Shown here: positions 1 through 7,533 of the stretch, piece by piece | Layout of the letters: every line of letters starts with the position of its first letter | Numbering within the stretch: position 1 is the stretch's first letter | Assembly: GCA_902477645.1 (NCBI GenBank) | Contig: CABSIA010000064.1 | Location: 1 to 15,324, forward strand | Length of the DNA stretch: 15,324 nt | Direction: 5' to 3' | Source: an uncultured Prevotella sp. | GTDB lineage: Bacteria > Bacteroidota > Bacteroidia > Bacteroidales > Bacteroidaceae | Program-made: the position numbers and the translations under genes | Notes under the pieces: model-generated | Database searches by the model: none | Told to the model about the DNA's origin: nothing | What the model saw: only the letters and a program-made list of their open reading frames with translations

Positions 1-94
1 TATGAAAGGGAGCCGGCTTTTTTATATGGTAATTAGTTTGAGGGAAATTAGAAAACATAAGATTTTTCTGTGAAAAAAACGCAGCGGCATCATC

Positions 95-172
95 TGCCAT
101 CGCAAGTGCCATCGCAAGCGGTTTCATTGGCCAACGAAGCCGCTTGCATTTGCCATTGAAGCCGCTTGCATT
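95..172. repeat. Short tandem and inverted repeats upstream of rho
   Basis: Two adjacent copies of TGCCATCGCAAG (95-106, 107-118) are followed by two copies of GAAGCCGCTTGCATT (136-150 and 158-172, period 22). The second family is nearly the reverse complement of the first: GCAAGCGGTTTC (114-125) can pair with GAAGCCGCTTGC (136-147) over 12 positions with one G-U pair, around a loop that contains the palindrome TTGGCCAA. The block lies upstream of the predicted rho promoter. It could be a remnant palindromic repeat, a terminator region for a gene left of the window, or a protein-binding site. No coding function is visible. Confidence 0.7.
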
Positions 173-302
173 AAATTATAGGAAGTCACGCATCTTTCCC
201 TCACAAAAATCACCTTGCACCATTCTATCATTTTTATTATTAATATTTGTTAAACAACGTGTGTTTCCCGTCTGTTTTCTCATTTCTTCAAGCAAAAAGT
301 AT

Positions 303-310
303 TACCTTTG
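303..310 (+). promoter_or_regulatory. Predicted rho promoter, -7 element
   Basis: TACCTTTG followed by CA is an exact match to the Bacteroidetes -7 consensus TAnnTTTG. No clear TTTG -33 box is seen at the usual distance. Transcription would start near 315-318, giving a leader of about 75 nt before the rho ATG. The same octamer occurs before pgk at 2521-2528. Confidence 0.65.
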
Positions 311-324
311 CACTGCGTTCGAAT

Positions 325-354
325 AGGAGCTACAGCTCTTGAAGCTCCTTTTAT
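325..354 (+). promoter_or_regulatory. Terminator-like hairpin in the rho leader (possible attenuator)
   Basis: AGGAGCT (325-331) pairs perfectly with AGCTCCT (343-349), with an 11-nt loop and then TTTTAT, so it resembles a weak intrinsic terminator between promoter and start codon. A competing small hairpin, GAGC (327-330) with GCTC (335-338), uses the same left arm and would exclude the larger one. rho genes are autoregulated by premature termination in other bacteria (known for E. coli); applying that here is inference. Confidence 0.45.
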
Positions 355-391
355 ATAAATCAAAAAAAATCTTATACACATTTTCACATAC

Positions 392-2395
392 ATGTATAGC
401 AAAGACGAATTATTATCTAAAAATATCTCCGAACTGGAAGATATTGCAAACAATTTAGGAATAAACGTTCCAAATGACTGTCAGATGGAAGATCTTGTTT
501 ATTCCATTCTCGACCAGCAGGCCATTGAAGAGGGTAACAAAAATCCACTTGGTGGAAAGAGAAAACGAACAAGGATACTGAAGAAAGACACAGACAGGGT
601 TTATTCGGTCAATGGAAAAGAGGGCGAAAACTACGACCTCAAAAAAAACAAGCCACAACAGAATGTAGAAAAGTCTCTTTTCGGTGAGTTTCCCGCAGAG
701 ACGGTTTCGGCTGACGAGACATACGGGGGAAATGCACAAGATGCAGAAAACGATGATATGCCTGCAGCGAAAAATGCCACAGAGATAGATATTCAGGCAC
801 TTGAGGCTGAGCTTGCAGCAATGCCTAAGCATCGTGGACCTAAAACCAAGAGAGAGAGAGAAATACAGGCTCTTCTCGAAGAGGCTTACAGAAACAATCC
901 GGATGTTCAGCAGGTAGCCGGAGAAGACGAATCTCAACCCGAACAAAATGTTGATTTTGTTCCCGAGGCGCAGTTCACAACAAATAGCGGTAACGACAAC
1001 AATGAGTTTATTCATAAGTTGCAGGCTAAGATGGCAAGCAAAAATGAAAGAAACACAGAGGGGACTGAAAGCGGGCAAGAACATATAAATGGAGTTTGGG
1101 AAGGCGATCCCAACGATGGCACCGATTTTATAACGGTGATAGATCTGCCAATAGAGGATCATGGTGTCACACCAAACTACGACATGTTCGACAATCCGAC
1201 CATAGCCGCCAACGCACCTGCACCTCAGCAATATATGCAGCAGGAAGAGTTGCCACAGAAACAAATTTACGACTTTGCAGATATAGTAAAGGCAAACGGA
1301 GTTCTTGAGATAATGCCCGACGGGTATGGCTTCCTTCGCTCAAGCGACTACAACTATCTTTCTTCTCCCGACGATGTCTTTGTGTCGACACAACAGGTGA
1401 AGAAATACGGACTTAAGACAGGCGACGTTATCGAGTGCTCTGTCCGTCCTCCACACGACGGCGAGAAATATTTTCCGCTGACAAATATCATTACAATCAA
1501 CGGGCGCACACCGGCAGAAATACGAGACCGTGTTCCTTTCGAACACCTCACCCCACTCTTCCCTGACGAGAAATTCAATCTCTGCGGTGATCCGAACACT
1601 ACGGATTTGTCGACCCGCATAGTCGACCTTTTCTCACCTATAGGTAAAGGGCAGCGCGCACTCATCGTGGCACAACCAAAAACTGGTAAGACCATTCTGA
1701 TGAAAAGCATAGCAAACGCCATCGCTGCCAACCACCCGGAGGCTTACCTTATGATGCTTCTCATTGATGAGCGCCCGGAGGAGGTCACAGATATGGCACG
1801 CACCGTGAATGCCGAGGTTATAGCCTCTACCTTTGACGAGCCAGCCGAGCGCCACGTAAAGATAGCCGGCATTGTGCTCGAGAAGGCAAAGCGCATGGTG
1901 GAGTCTGGCCACGATGTTGTGATATTCCTCGACTCAATAACACGTCTCGCACGTGCCTACAACACCGTAGCCCCAGCCAGCGGTAAGGTTCTTACCGGTG
2001 GTGTAGACGCAAATGCACTTCAAAAGCCTAAACGCTTCTTCGGTGCCGCACGAAACATAGAAGGCGGAGGCTCGCTCACCATCATCGCCACCGCACTTAT
2101 CGACACGGGCAGCAAGATGGACGAGGTTATCTTTGAGGAGTTCAAGGGTACTGGCAACATGGAGCTGCAGCTCGACCGCAGCCTGTCAAACAAACGAATA
2201 TTCCCGGCTGTCAACCTTGTGGCATCAAGCACACGCCGCGACGATCTGCTGCAAGACCGTACAACTCTCGACCGCATGTGGATTCTCCGCAAGTTCATAG
2301 CCGACATGAACCCTATCGAGGCAATGAACTCAATACACGACAGAATAGTAAGAACACGCAACAACGAAGAGTTCCTACTTTCCATGAACGGATAA
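392..2395 (+). CDS. rho: Transcription termination factor Rho with long N-terminal insertion
   Basis: Hexameric RNA-dependent ATPase that loads on nascent RNA and terminates transcription in the cytoplasm. The N-terminal helical Rho domain covers residues about 7-45. A low-complexity stretch follows (about 50-288): first lysine/arginine-rich, then rich in Asp, Glu, Asn and Gln, and predicted disordered; within it KHRGPKTKREREIQALLEEA (146-165) could form a helix. The RNA-binding fold starts near 289 and contains GYGFLR (311-316). The ATPase core has Walker A AQPKTGKT (427-434), Walker B VVIFLD (509-514) and the Q/R-loop segment with GGVDANALQKPKRFFGAARN. At 667 residues it is about 250 longer than E. 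coli Rho (419), almost all from the insertion, as is usual in Bacteroidetes. The gene stands alone, with its own promoter and a following hairpin. The ATG at 392 begins directly with the Rho_N domain. Confidence 0.97.
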   Translation: MYSKDELLSKNISELEDIANNLGINVPNDCQMEDLVYSILDQQAIEEGNKNPLGGKRKRTRILKKDTDRVYSVNGKEGENYDLKKNKPQQNVEKSLFGEFPAETVSADETYGGNAQDAENDDMPAAKNATEIDIQALEAELAAMPKHRGPKTKREREIQALLEEAYRNNPDVQQVAGEDESQPEQNVDFVPEAQFTTNSGNDNNEFIHKLQAKMASKNERNTEGTESGQEHINGVWEGDPNDGTDFITVIDLPIEDHGVTPNYDMFDNPTIAANAPAPQQYMQQEELPQKQIYDFADIVKANGVLEIMPDGYGFLRSSDYNYLSSPDDVFVSTQQVKKYGLKTGDVIECSVRPPHDGEKYFPLTNIITINGRTPAEIRDRVPFEHLTPLFPDEKFNLCGDPNTTDLSTRIVDLFSPIGKGQRALIVAQPKTGKTILMKSIANAIAANHPEAYLMMLLIDERPEEVTDMARTVNAEVIASTFDEPAERHVKIAGIVLEKAKRMVESGHDVVIFLDSITRLARAYNTVAPASGKVLTGGVDANALQKPKRFFGAARNIEGGGSLTIIATALIDTGSKMDEVIFEEFKGTGNMELQLDRSLSNKRIFPAVNLVASSTRRDDLLQDRTTLDRMWILRKFIADMNPIEAMNSIHDRIVRTRNNEEFLLSMNG

Positions 2396-2411
2396 GCATA
2401 AACGATATCTT

Positions 2412-2446
2412 ACGGGTGAGGACTTCAAGCAAAAGTCCTCACCCGT
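2412..2446 (+). terminator. Hairpin terminator after rho
   Basis: ACGGGTGAGGACTT (2412-2425) pairs perfectly with AAGTCCTCACCCGT (2433-2446) around a 7-nt loop. The stem is strong (14 bp), but the following sequence, TGTCGTTTCTG, is only moderately T-rich. It begins 16 nt after the rho stop codon and would separate rho from pgk. Confidence 0.75.
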
Positions 2447-2520
2447 TGTCGTTTCTGCTTCAAAGCGCAAAAAAAATCAAAATTATGTCTTTATAATATA
2501 TACATATTGAGATTTTTTGT

Positions 2521-2528
2521 TACCTTTG
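2521..2528 (+). promoter_or_regulatory. Predicted pgk promoter, -7 element
   Basis: TACCTTTG followed by CA, identical to the rho -7 element and an exact TAnnTTTG match. The region before it is strongly A/T-rich, but no TTTG sits at the expected -33 distance. The leader to the pgk ATG would be about 50 nt. Confidence 0.65.
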
Positions 2529-2584
2529 CAAGAAAGAATAGAACACGTATTATATAGTACTAACTTTATAAACATATTGGTAAA

Positions 2585-3835
2585 ATGACAATTGATCAAT
2601 TCAACTTTGCCGGCAAAAAGGCAATTGTTCGTGTAGACTTCAATGTCCCATTGGACGAGAATGGTAATGTAACCGACGACACACGTATCCGTGGCGCACT
2701 TCCTACTCTTAAGAGAGTTTTAACAGACGGTGGCGCTGTAATCATGATGAGCCACATGGGTAAGCCAAAAGGTAAGGTAAACCCAAAATTCTCTCTCTCT
2801 CAGATTGTAGCTAAGGTCTCAGAGAAACTTGGCGTAGATGTTAAGTTCGCTGACGACTGCGCAAAGGCAGACGAGGCAGCCGCAGCTCTTAAGCCAGGCG
2901 AGGCTCTGCTTCTTGAGAACCTCCGTTTCTATGCTGAGGAGGAAGGCAAGCCCGTAGGCGTAGAGAAAGGCACACCTGAGTACGACGAGGCTAAGAAGGC
3001 AATGAAGGCAAGTCAGAAAGAGTTTGCAAAGAAGCTCGCATCATACGCAGACTGCTACGTAATGGACGCTTTCGGCACAGCTCACCGCAAGCATGCCTCT
3101 ACAGCTGTTATCGCTGACTACTTCGATGCTGACAACAAGATGCTCGGCTATCTTATGGAGAAAGAGGTTGCCGCTGTTGACGCAGTTCTCGGCAACATTA
3201 AGCGTCCTTTCACAGCCATCATGGGCGGCTCAAAGGTTTCTACCAAAATAGGTATCATCGAGAACCTTCTCGGCAAGGTTGACAACCTCATCCTCTGCGG
3301 TGGTATGACATACACATTCGCCAAGGCTCAGGGCGGTCACGTCGGCAACTCTATTTGCGAGGACGACAAGCTCGATGTCGCTCTTGAGGTTATCAAGAAA
3401 GCTAAGGAGAATGGCGTAAACCTCGTTCTCGGCACAGACTGTATTGCCGCTGACGCATTCTCTAACGATGCCAACACTCAGATTGTTCCTGCCAACGCTA
3501 TTCCTGAGGGATGGGAAGGTCTTGACGCAGGTCCTGAGACCCGCAAGAAATTCGCTGCCGCTATCGAGGGAGCAAAGACTATCCTCTGGAACGGTCCTGC
3601 AGGTGTATTCGAGTTCGATAACTTCGTAGGCGGCTCAAAGGCTATTGCCGAAGCTATCTGCAAGGCTACTGCCAACGGCGCATTCTCACTCATCGGCGGT
3701 GGCGACTCTGTAGCTTGTATCAACAAGTTCGGCATGGCAGACCAGGTTAGCTATATCTCTACTGGTGGTGGTGCTCTGCTCGAGGCTATCGAGGGTAAGG
3801 TTCTTCCAGGTGTAGCAGCTATCAAGGGTGAATAA
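2585..3835 (+). CDS. pgk: Phosphoglycerate kinase
   Basis: Glycolytic enzyme of the cytoplasm that transfers a phosphate from 1,3-bisphosphoglycerate to ADP. The N-terminal substrate domain shows the signature VRVDFNVPLD (15-24, with D18 and N20), the catalytic arginine region DTRIRGALPT (R36), SHMGKPKG (56-63) and LLENLRFY. The C-terminal nucleotide domain shows GGSKVSTKIG, NGPAGVFEFDNF, the phosphate loop GGGDS (371-375) and a final TGGGALLEAIEG. The length of 416 residues is normal for bacteria, and no key residue looks missing. The start at 2585 gives the expected N-terminus. The gene has its own promoter, and its last codons overlap the GTG of the next gene, so the two are probably co-transcribed. 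Confidence 0.98.
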   Translation: MTIDQFNFAGKKAIVRVDFNVPLDENGNVTDDTRIRGALPTLKRVLTDGGAVIMMSHMGKPKGKVNPKFSLSQIVAKVSEKLGVDVKFADDCAKADEAAAALKPGEALLLENLRFYAEEEGKPVGVEKGTPEYDEAKKAMKASQKEFAKKLASYADCYVMDAFGTAHRKHASTAVIADYFDADNKMLGYLMEKEVAAVDAVLGNIKRPFTAIMGGSKVSTKIGIIENLLGKVDNLILCGGMTYTFAKAQGGHVGNSICEDDKLDVALEVIKKAKENGVNLVLGTDCIAADAFSNDANTQIVPANAIPEGWEGLDAGPETRKKFAAAIEGAKTILWNGPAGVFEFDNFVGGSKAIAEAICKATANGAFSLIGGGDSVACINKFGMADQVSYISTGGGALLEAIEGKVLPGVAAIKGE

Positions 3836-5111
3836 TCTTCACAACATACCCAATATTATTACATCCAAATCAAAGGGTGCGCGCCATTGTGCGTGTGCCC
3901 TTTGTCTTTTTGCTGTTGTCTCAACATCATCAGCACAGCGCCACGAGGTGTTGTCGCCGACAATAGCATCGTTGCAAGTCACGGCAGGCAAGGACTGGCT
4001 AATGCCGCCAATAACCACACTCAACGGTGACCCTATTTGCATCAGCTTCGACGACCTCACGCATGAATACCACCGCTACACCTATCGCATAGAGCATTGT
4101 GAGGCTGACTGGACAACGTCCGAGGAAATCTTCACCAGCGACTTTTGTGAAGGTTACTACGAGAACAACCCTATCGATGACCTCACGGAGTCGATAAATA
4201 CCAACACACTGTATACCCACTACTCGCTACAGATACCAAACGACAGATGCCGGCTAAAAATAGGAGGAAACTATCGGCTTACCATTGTCGACGACAACAA
4301 CGGTGCTAAGCCTGTTCTCAAAGTTTGCTTTATGGTTGTAGAGCCGCAAATGTCTGTTTCGCTTGCCATGACTACCAATACAGACCGTGACATAAACGGA
4401 CGTCATCAGCAGCTGTCTATGGATTTGAAATACCGCAATATAAGCGTAACATCGCCCGAAAACCAGATAAAGACCGTTGTTATGCAAAATGGACGGTGGG
4501 ATAATGCTGTCATCAACGCACGTCCGCAATACGTAATGCACGACGGGCTGCGATGGGATCACTGCCGTGACTTTATTTTCGATGGCGGCAACGAATACCG
4601 CAAGTTCGAAATTCTTGATGTTGACCACACCACGCTTGGAGTTGAGTCTATAGAATGGGACGGCGCCGACTACAATGCATACATCTGGACCGACGAGCCG
4701 CGTCCAAGCTATGTCTACGACGAGGATGCAAACGGTGCTTTCTACATACGCAACAGCGACAACTACGAAAACGACTATTCCTCAGAATACGTCCTGACAC
4801 ATTTCAGACTAAAATCCCCGCGTCTCGACGGCAATGTATATCTCAACGCATCGTGGACATACGACCGCTTTGAGCCTCGTTGCCTGATGACATACGATGA
4901 GGAGGAGCAACTTTACAAAGCCACCGTTATGCTCAAACAGGGATACTACTCATACCAATACTTGTGGATGAAAAACGACGGTACAACAATTCCCGTACCG
5001 TCAGAAGGCAATTTCTTCCAAACAGAGAACCAATACCAGGCTCTCGTCTACTACCGCAGTGTTGGCGGACGCACAGACCGCCTTGTAGGTTTTGCCCAGA
5101 TAAGACGTTGA
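3828..5111 (+). CDS. Type IX secretion plug-like protein (DUF5103 family)
   Basis: Exported Bacteroidetes protein of the family formerly called DUF5103, now described as type IX secretion system plug domain proteins; it is expected to act at the outer membrane or periplasm. The signal peptide has basic residues (K14, K16, R19), a hydrophobic core ACALCLFAVV (22-31) and a likely cut at SSA36/Q37. The body is beta-rich. Recognisable family features are the early RIEHCEADW segment, an Asp/Tyr-rich middle, and the C-terminal FFQTENQYQALVYYRSVGGR ahead of a terminal DRLVGF. The start is GTG at 3828: no in-frame ATG gives a signal peptide, and this codon overlaps the pgk stop by 8 bases (GTGAATAA), suggesting translational coupling. 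The family name is fairly sure; the role in secretion here is inferred from it. Confidence 0.85.
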   Translation: MNNLHNIPNIITSKSKGARHCACALCLFAVVSTSSAQRHEVLSPTIASLQVTAGKDWLMPPITTLNGDPICISFDDLTHEYHRYTYRIEHCEADWTTSEEIFTSDFCEGYYENNPIDDLTESINTNTLYTHYSLQIPNDRCRLKIGGNYRLTIVDDNNGAKPVLKVCFMVVEPQMSVSLAMTTNTDRDINGRHQQLSMDLKYRNISVTSPENQIKTVVMQNGRWDNAVINARPQYVMHDGLRWDHCRDFIFDGGNEYRKFEILDVDHTTLGVESIEWDGADYNAYIWTDEPRPSYVYDEDANGAFYIRNSDNYENDYSSEYVLTHFRLKSPRLDGNVYLNASWTYDRFEPRCLMTYDEEEQLYKATVMLKQGYYSYQYLWMKNDGTTIPVPSEGNFFQTENQYQALVYYRSVGGRTDRLVGFAQIRR

Positions 5112-5155
5112 ACTCTGCTCTCTAAAAGGCTTCTGTAGAAATATACCGCAATTCT

Positions 5156-5207
5156 TATAGGAGGGTGTGTCAAAGTTCACATTTTAGTTTTGACACACCC
5201 TCCTATA
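5156..5207. terminator. 19-bp inverted repeat between convergent genes
   Basis: Bases 5156-5174 and 5189-5207 are perfect reverse complements (19 bp) around a 14-nt loop. It lies about 45 nt after the stop of the plug-like gene and 56 nt after the stop of the opposing glutamine synthetase gene. It fits a bidirectional terminator, although neither side carries a strong T-run directly after the stem. Confidence 0.7.
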
Positions 5208-5262
5208 TCTTTACAATCTAAAAAGCTCAGTGTGCACCGTACCTCTGTGGTAAAACAAAAAG

Positions 5263-6765
5263 TTATCCGCAGTGGAAATATTTGGTTACAAGTTTTTGCA
5301 TCTCGTCGCTATTGCCCTCAATGTCGGAGCGCAATGCCTTGTCGTTATAAGCGCGGAGTTTATTGATGATGCCGTTTATCATTGCGGGACTGAAAACGTT
5401 GTATTTCTCGAATACGGAGCGCTGACGTTCAAGACAGTCGGCAGACTCGCTGCAGCAGCCTGGCAACTGGGCAAGCAAGTCGAGACGGTCACGGTTTTCC
5501 TCTTTGTGAATGTTGACATTGACGTATGTCCGGTCTGCAATCTCCAGCGCATTGTCAATCTCGAAACCATGGCGACATGCGACAGCCAAACCTGCCATGA
5601 GCAGATAGATATCGGCAGAGCCGTCTGGCGAGCGCATCTCTACAGTCTGTTTCAATGTGGTATCATAATTGCTTTCGCTCTCCAACGGATTGGCGAGTCT
5701 ACACATATCAGCTTTAGCAGCCCATCCCAATGGCACACGCACAAGCACAGAGCGGTTGCGGTCGCCCCAACAGATGTTTGTTGGTGCCTCCTGATGTGGC
5801 ACAAGACGGAAATAAGAGGTTGGATTGGTGTTACCGAAAGCTGTTATTGAAGATGCAAGCTCCATCATTCCGGCAATGGCACGGCGTGCGTATGATGAGA
5901 GAACTCCGTTGTCGAGCATCACATTGCGGCATCCGTCCATCATGCGCATGTGGATATGCAGACCTGAGCCAGCCTTGCCGACAGTGATTTTCGGAGCGAA
6001 TGTAACGTCATATCCGTGCTTATAGCCAAGATTGCGGATTATCCATTTTGCCACCATCAACTGATCGGCGGCATCCTCGGCATAAACAGGAAGGAACTCT
6101 ATCTCGTTTTGCTCATATATCTTGCCATTAAGAGTGAAGTTGCCTACTTCAGAATGGCCGTACTTAATCTGTCCGCCAGCCTGAGCTATATATGTCATGC
6201 ACTCCGTGCGGAAATCGTTGAACTTGGCGTATGGTGCCGACTCGTGATAACCTTTTTGGTCTGTGGCCGGGAAAGCGTCAATCTCCGGAGCTATTACATA
6301 ATATTCCAATTCGCCCATAGCATTGAACTCCAAGCCCGTTATTTCCTTAAAGGCACGGCAAGCCTTGCGCAGGGTATGCTCAGGAGAACTCTCGAGCAGC
6401 TCGCCGTCTTTGTTGAAATAAGAACAGAGCATGGTAAGCGTAGGAATTTCGGCAAACGGGTCGACGAAAGCCGTGCGGAAACGTGGAATGACATAAAGGT
6501 CGCTGCTGCCTGCCTCAATAAACGGGAACAGGCTTGAGCCGTCCACACGCTCGCCGCATGTAAGGATAGTCTCTAAATATGCACGGTTGTTGATGGCGAA
6601 GTTCAGAGTCTTCAGTTTGCCGTCGCCTGCAGGGTACATGAAGTTGACCATGTTGATGCCGTTAGCTATAACGTAGCGGACGATGTCTTCCTTGGTAAAT
6701 TCGGCACTGGGTTTTCCGATAAATGTCACTAAATGGTTAGGACACATCTCAATTTCATTAATCAT
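5263..6765 (-). CDS. glnA: Glutamine synthetase, type I-like
   Basis: Predicted ATP-dependent ligation of ammonia to glutamate in the cytoplasm. After a beta-grasp domain (about 25-105, with DGSS 75-78) the catalytic domain keeps the expected active-site positions: GELEYY (E152, E154), QNEIE (219-223), GSGLHIHM (H270), RLVPHQEAP (R320, E326), NRSVLVRVP (R338, R343) and EMRSPDGS (E376, R378). Its length of 500 residues is slightly above classic type I enzymes (about 440-470) and far below type III GlnN (about 730), which Bacteroidales often carry as well. The NLYDLP-like loop holding the adenylylated tyrosine of enterobacterial enzymes is not recognisable, so that control is unlikely. M1 (6765) or M7 (6747) could be the start. 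A related gamma-glutamyl ligase role cannot be excluded, but the residues favour a true synthetase. Confidence 0.9.
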   Translation of the reverse strand: MINEIEMCPNHLVTFIGKPSAEFTKEDIVRYVIANGINMVNFMYPAGDGKLKTLNFAINNRAYLETILTCGERVDGSSLFPFIEAGSSDLYVIPRFRTAFVDPFAEIPTLTMLCSYFNKDGELLESSPEHTLRKACRAFKEITGLEFNAMGELEYYVIAPEIDAFPATDQKGYHESAPYAKFNDFRTECMTYIAQAGGQIKYGHSEVGNFTLNGKIYEQNEIEFLPVYAEDAADQLMVAKWIIRNLGYKHGYDVTFAPKITVGKAGSGLHIHMRMMDGCRNVMLDNGVLSSYARRAIAGMMELASSITAFGNTNPTSYFRLVPHQEAPTNICWGDRNRSVLVRVPLGWAAKADMCRLANPLESESNYDTTLKQTVEMRSPDGSADIYLLMAGLAVACRHGFEIDNALEIADRTYVNVNIHKEENRDRLDLLAQLPGCCSESADCLERQRSVFEKYNVFSPAMINGIINKLRAYNDKALRSDIEGNSDEMQKLVTKYFHCG

Positions 6766-6810
6766 AGCAATTTGATTTTAGTTATAAATAGTTATTCAAG
6801 CTTTATATTG

Positions 6811-6818
6811 CAAAGATA
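6811..6818 (-). promoter_or_regulatory. Predicted glnA promoter, -7 element
   Basis: Read on the minus strand this is TATCTTTG followed by CA, an exact -7 match. A CTG (minus-strand 6841-6839) sits 20 nt upstream where a TTG would be expected. The leader would be about 40 nt. It mirrors the divergent promoter at 6831-6838. Confidence 0.65.
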
Positions 6819-6830
6819 GACAATTTTTAT

Positions 6831-6838
6831 TATCTTTG
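6831..6838 (+). promoter_or_regulatory. Predicted promoter of the thioredoxin-fold lipoprotein gene, -7 element
   Basis: TATCTTTG followed by CA, with TTG (6808-6810) exactly 20 nt upstream as a plausible -33 box. The transcript leader, about 47 nt, is almost purely A and T with repeated TTAATTA units. Confidence 0.65.
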
Positions 6839-6891
6839 CAGGAATTATTTATTAATTTTCAATTATTAATTATTAATTATTATTTATTGAT

Positions 6892-7419
6892 ATGGGATTT
6901 TTTGCAAAGTTTTTTACCACATCATTAGTGTGCTGTATCCTCGGCGGTTGCGTGACAGACGGGGAGGATGATTTTTACGAGATTAGAATTGGTGAGACTT
7001 TGCCGGCTTTCTCTATAAAAATGTCTATGGGGGAGACTATAAACAGCCGGGATTTGAAAAATCACGTTAGTGTTATAGTTTTTTTCAATACTGGCTGCCC
7101 AGACTGCCGAGAGGAATTGTCTATAGTGCAGCGGGTATATAATTACTGTATTGAAGAAGAGATAAAAGTTCGCTTTCTATGTATATCCCGCAACGAGGGT
7201 GATGCGTCTGTAGCCCGATATTGGCAGAAACACAATATTACTCTACCCTATTCTGCCCAAACCGACAGAACTGTCTATTCGCTATTTGCGTCGAGCATCA
7301 TACCACGCATTTATATAGTTTCTCCATCATTGGTGATTACACATTCGTTTACCGATAATCCTTTGGCAAGTTATGAGGCGCTGATGGGGGCGATTAATTT
7401 TCCACAGAGAAGGTTATAA
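6892..7419 (+). CDS. Thioredoxin-fold (TlpA/AhpC-TSA-like) lipoprotein
   Basis: Predicted lipid-anchored periplasmic-side redox protein of the TlpA/ResA type. The N-terminus has a hydrophobic segment ending in the lipobox LGGC (17-20), so C20 would be lipidated. The redoxin domain starts near residue 33 (IGETLPAFSI) and holds the active site NTGCPDC (C69 and C72, a CxxC pair) after the buried strand VSVIVFF. The cis-proline strand is IIPRIYIV (near 138). The length of 175 residues fits a single small domain without extra modules. It is transcribed alone, divergent from glnA and convergent with the isomerase gene. Many Bacteroidetes have numerous TlpA paralogues, so substrate and partner cannot be told from sequence. 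Confidence 0.85.
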   Translation: MGFFAKFFTTSLVCCILGGCVTDGEDDFYEIRIGETLPAFSIKMSMGETINSRDLKNHVSVIVFFNTGCPDCREELSIVQRVYNYCIEEEIKVRFLCISRNEGDASVARYWQKHNITLPYSAQTDRTVYSLFASSIIPRIYIVSPSLVITHSFTDNPLASYEALMGAINFPQRRL

Positions 7420-7454
7420 GGCTGGCTGTAGGGCCGTAATATTGACATCAAAAT

Positions 7455-7492
7455 AAAAATGAGGATGCTCTATTCTGAACATCCTCATTTTT
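7455..7492. terminator. Bidirectional intrinsic terminator
   Basis: AAAAATGAGGATG (7455-7467) pairs perfectly with CATCCTCATTTTT (7480-7492) around a 12-nt loop. The arms end in a run of T on the plus strand and, by symmetry, on the minus strand, which is the classic form. It serves both convergent genes that end at 7419 and 7534. Confidence 0.85.
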
Positions 7493-7533
7493 TATGTACT
7501 GGCTGAAAATTTGCAGCCTTTAATCTTTTTAGT

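Larger units (their letters stand above)
1..391. other. Non-coding region upstream of rho
   Basis: No convincing gene lies in this stretch. It holds the repeat block (95-172), an A/T-rich segment (about 173-300), the predicted rho promoter and a leader with terminator-like hairpins. The only longer open frame (144-326) starts inside the repeats and runs through the promoter, so I treat it as chance. Confidence 0.7.
6809..6840. repeat. Inverted repeat formed by the two divergent -7 elements
   Basis: TGCAAAGATA (6809-6818) and TATCTTTGCA (6831-6840) are perfect reverse complements separated by 12 bp. Each half contains one promoter's -7 element, and the -33 position of each promoter abuts the -7 element of the other. 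The symmetry could also be an operator, but the promoter matches explain it. Confidence 0.7.

Noticed and set aside
1..25. 3' half of a terminator for a gene left of the window
   Set aside because: AGCCGGCT followed by a T-run is suggestive, but the pairing arm is not in the window.
95..172. CRISPR array
   Set aside because: The repeat units are 12-15 bp, with spacing of 0-7 bp, in two different orientations, and no cas gene is present.
144..326. 60-codon open frame upstream of rho
   Set aside because: It begins inside the repeat block, runs through the predicted promoter, and has no recognisable family.
455..1264. 269-codon minus-strand frame antisense to the Rho insertion
   Set aside because: It lies fully opposite a certain gene and its hydrophobic, Cys-rich translation is what the complement of an acidic Asn/Gln-rich region gives; no promoter or homology seen.
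5272..5850. 192-codon plus-strand frame inside glnA
   Set aside because: Opposite strand to a clear glutamine synthetase; no recognisable motif.
6892..7419. Thiol peroxidase rather than a TlpA-like redox protein
   Set aside because: The active site is a CxxC pair (CPDC) typical of TlpA/ResA-type proteins; peroxidases of the AhpC/TSA group use a single Thr-x-x-Cys motif.
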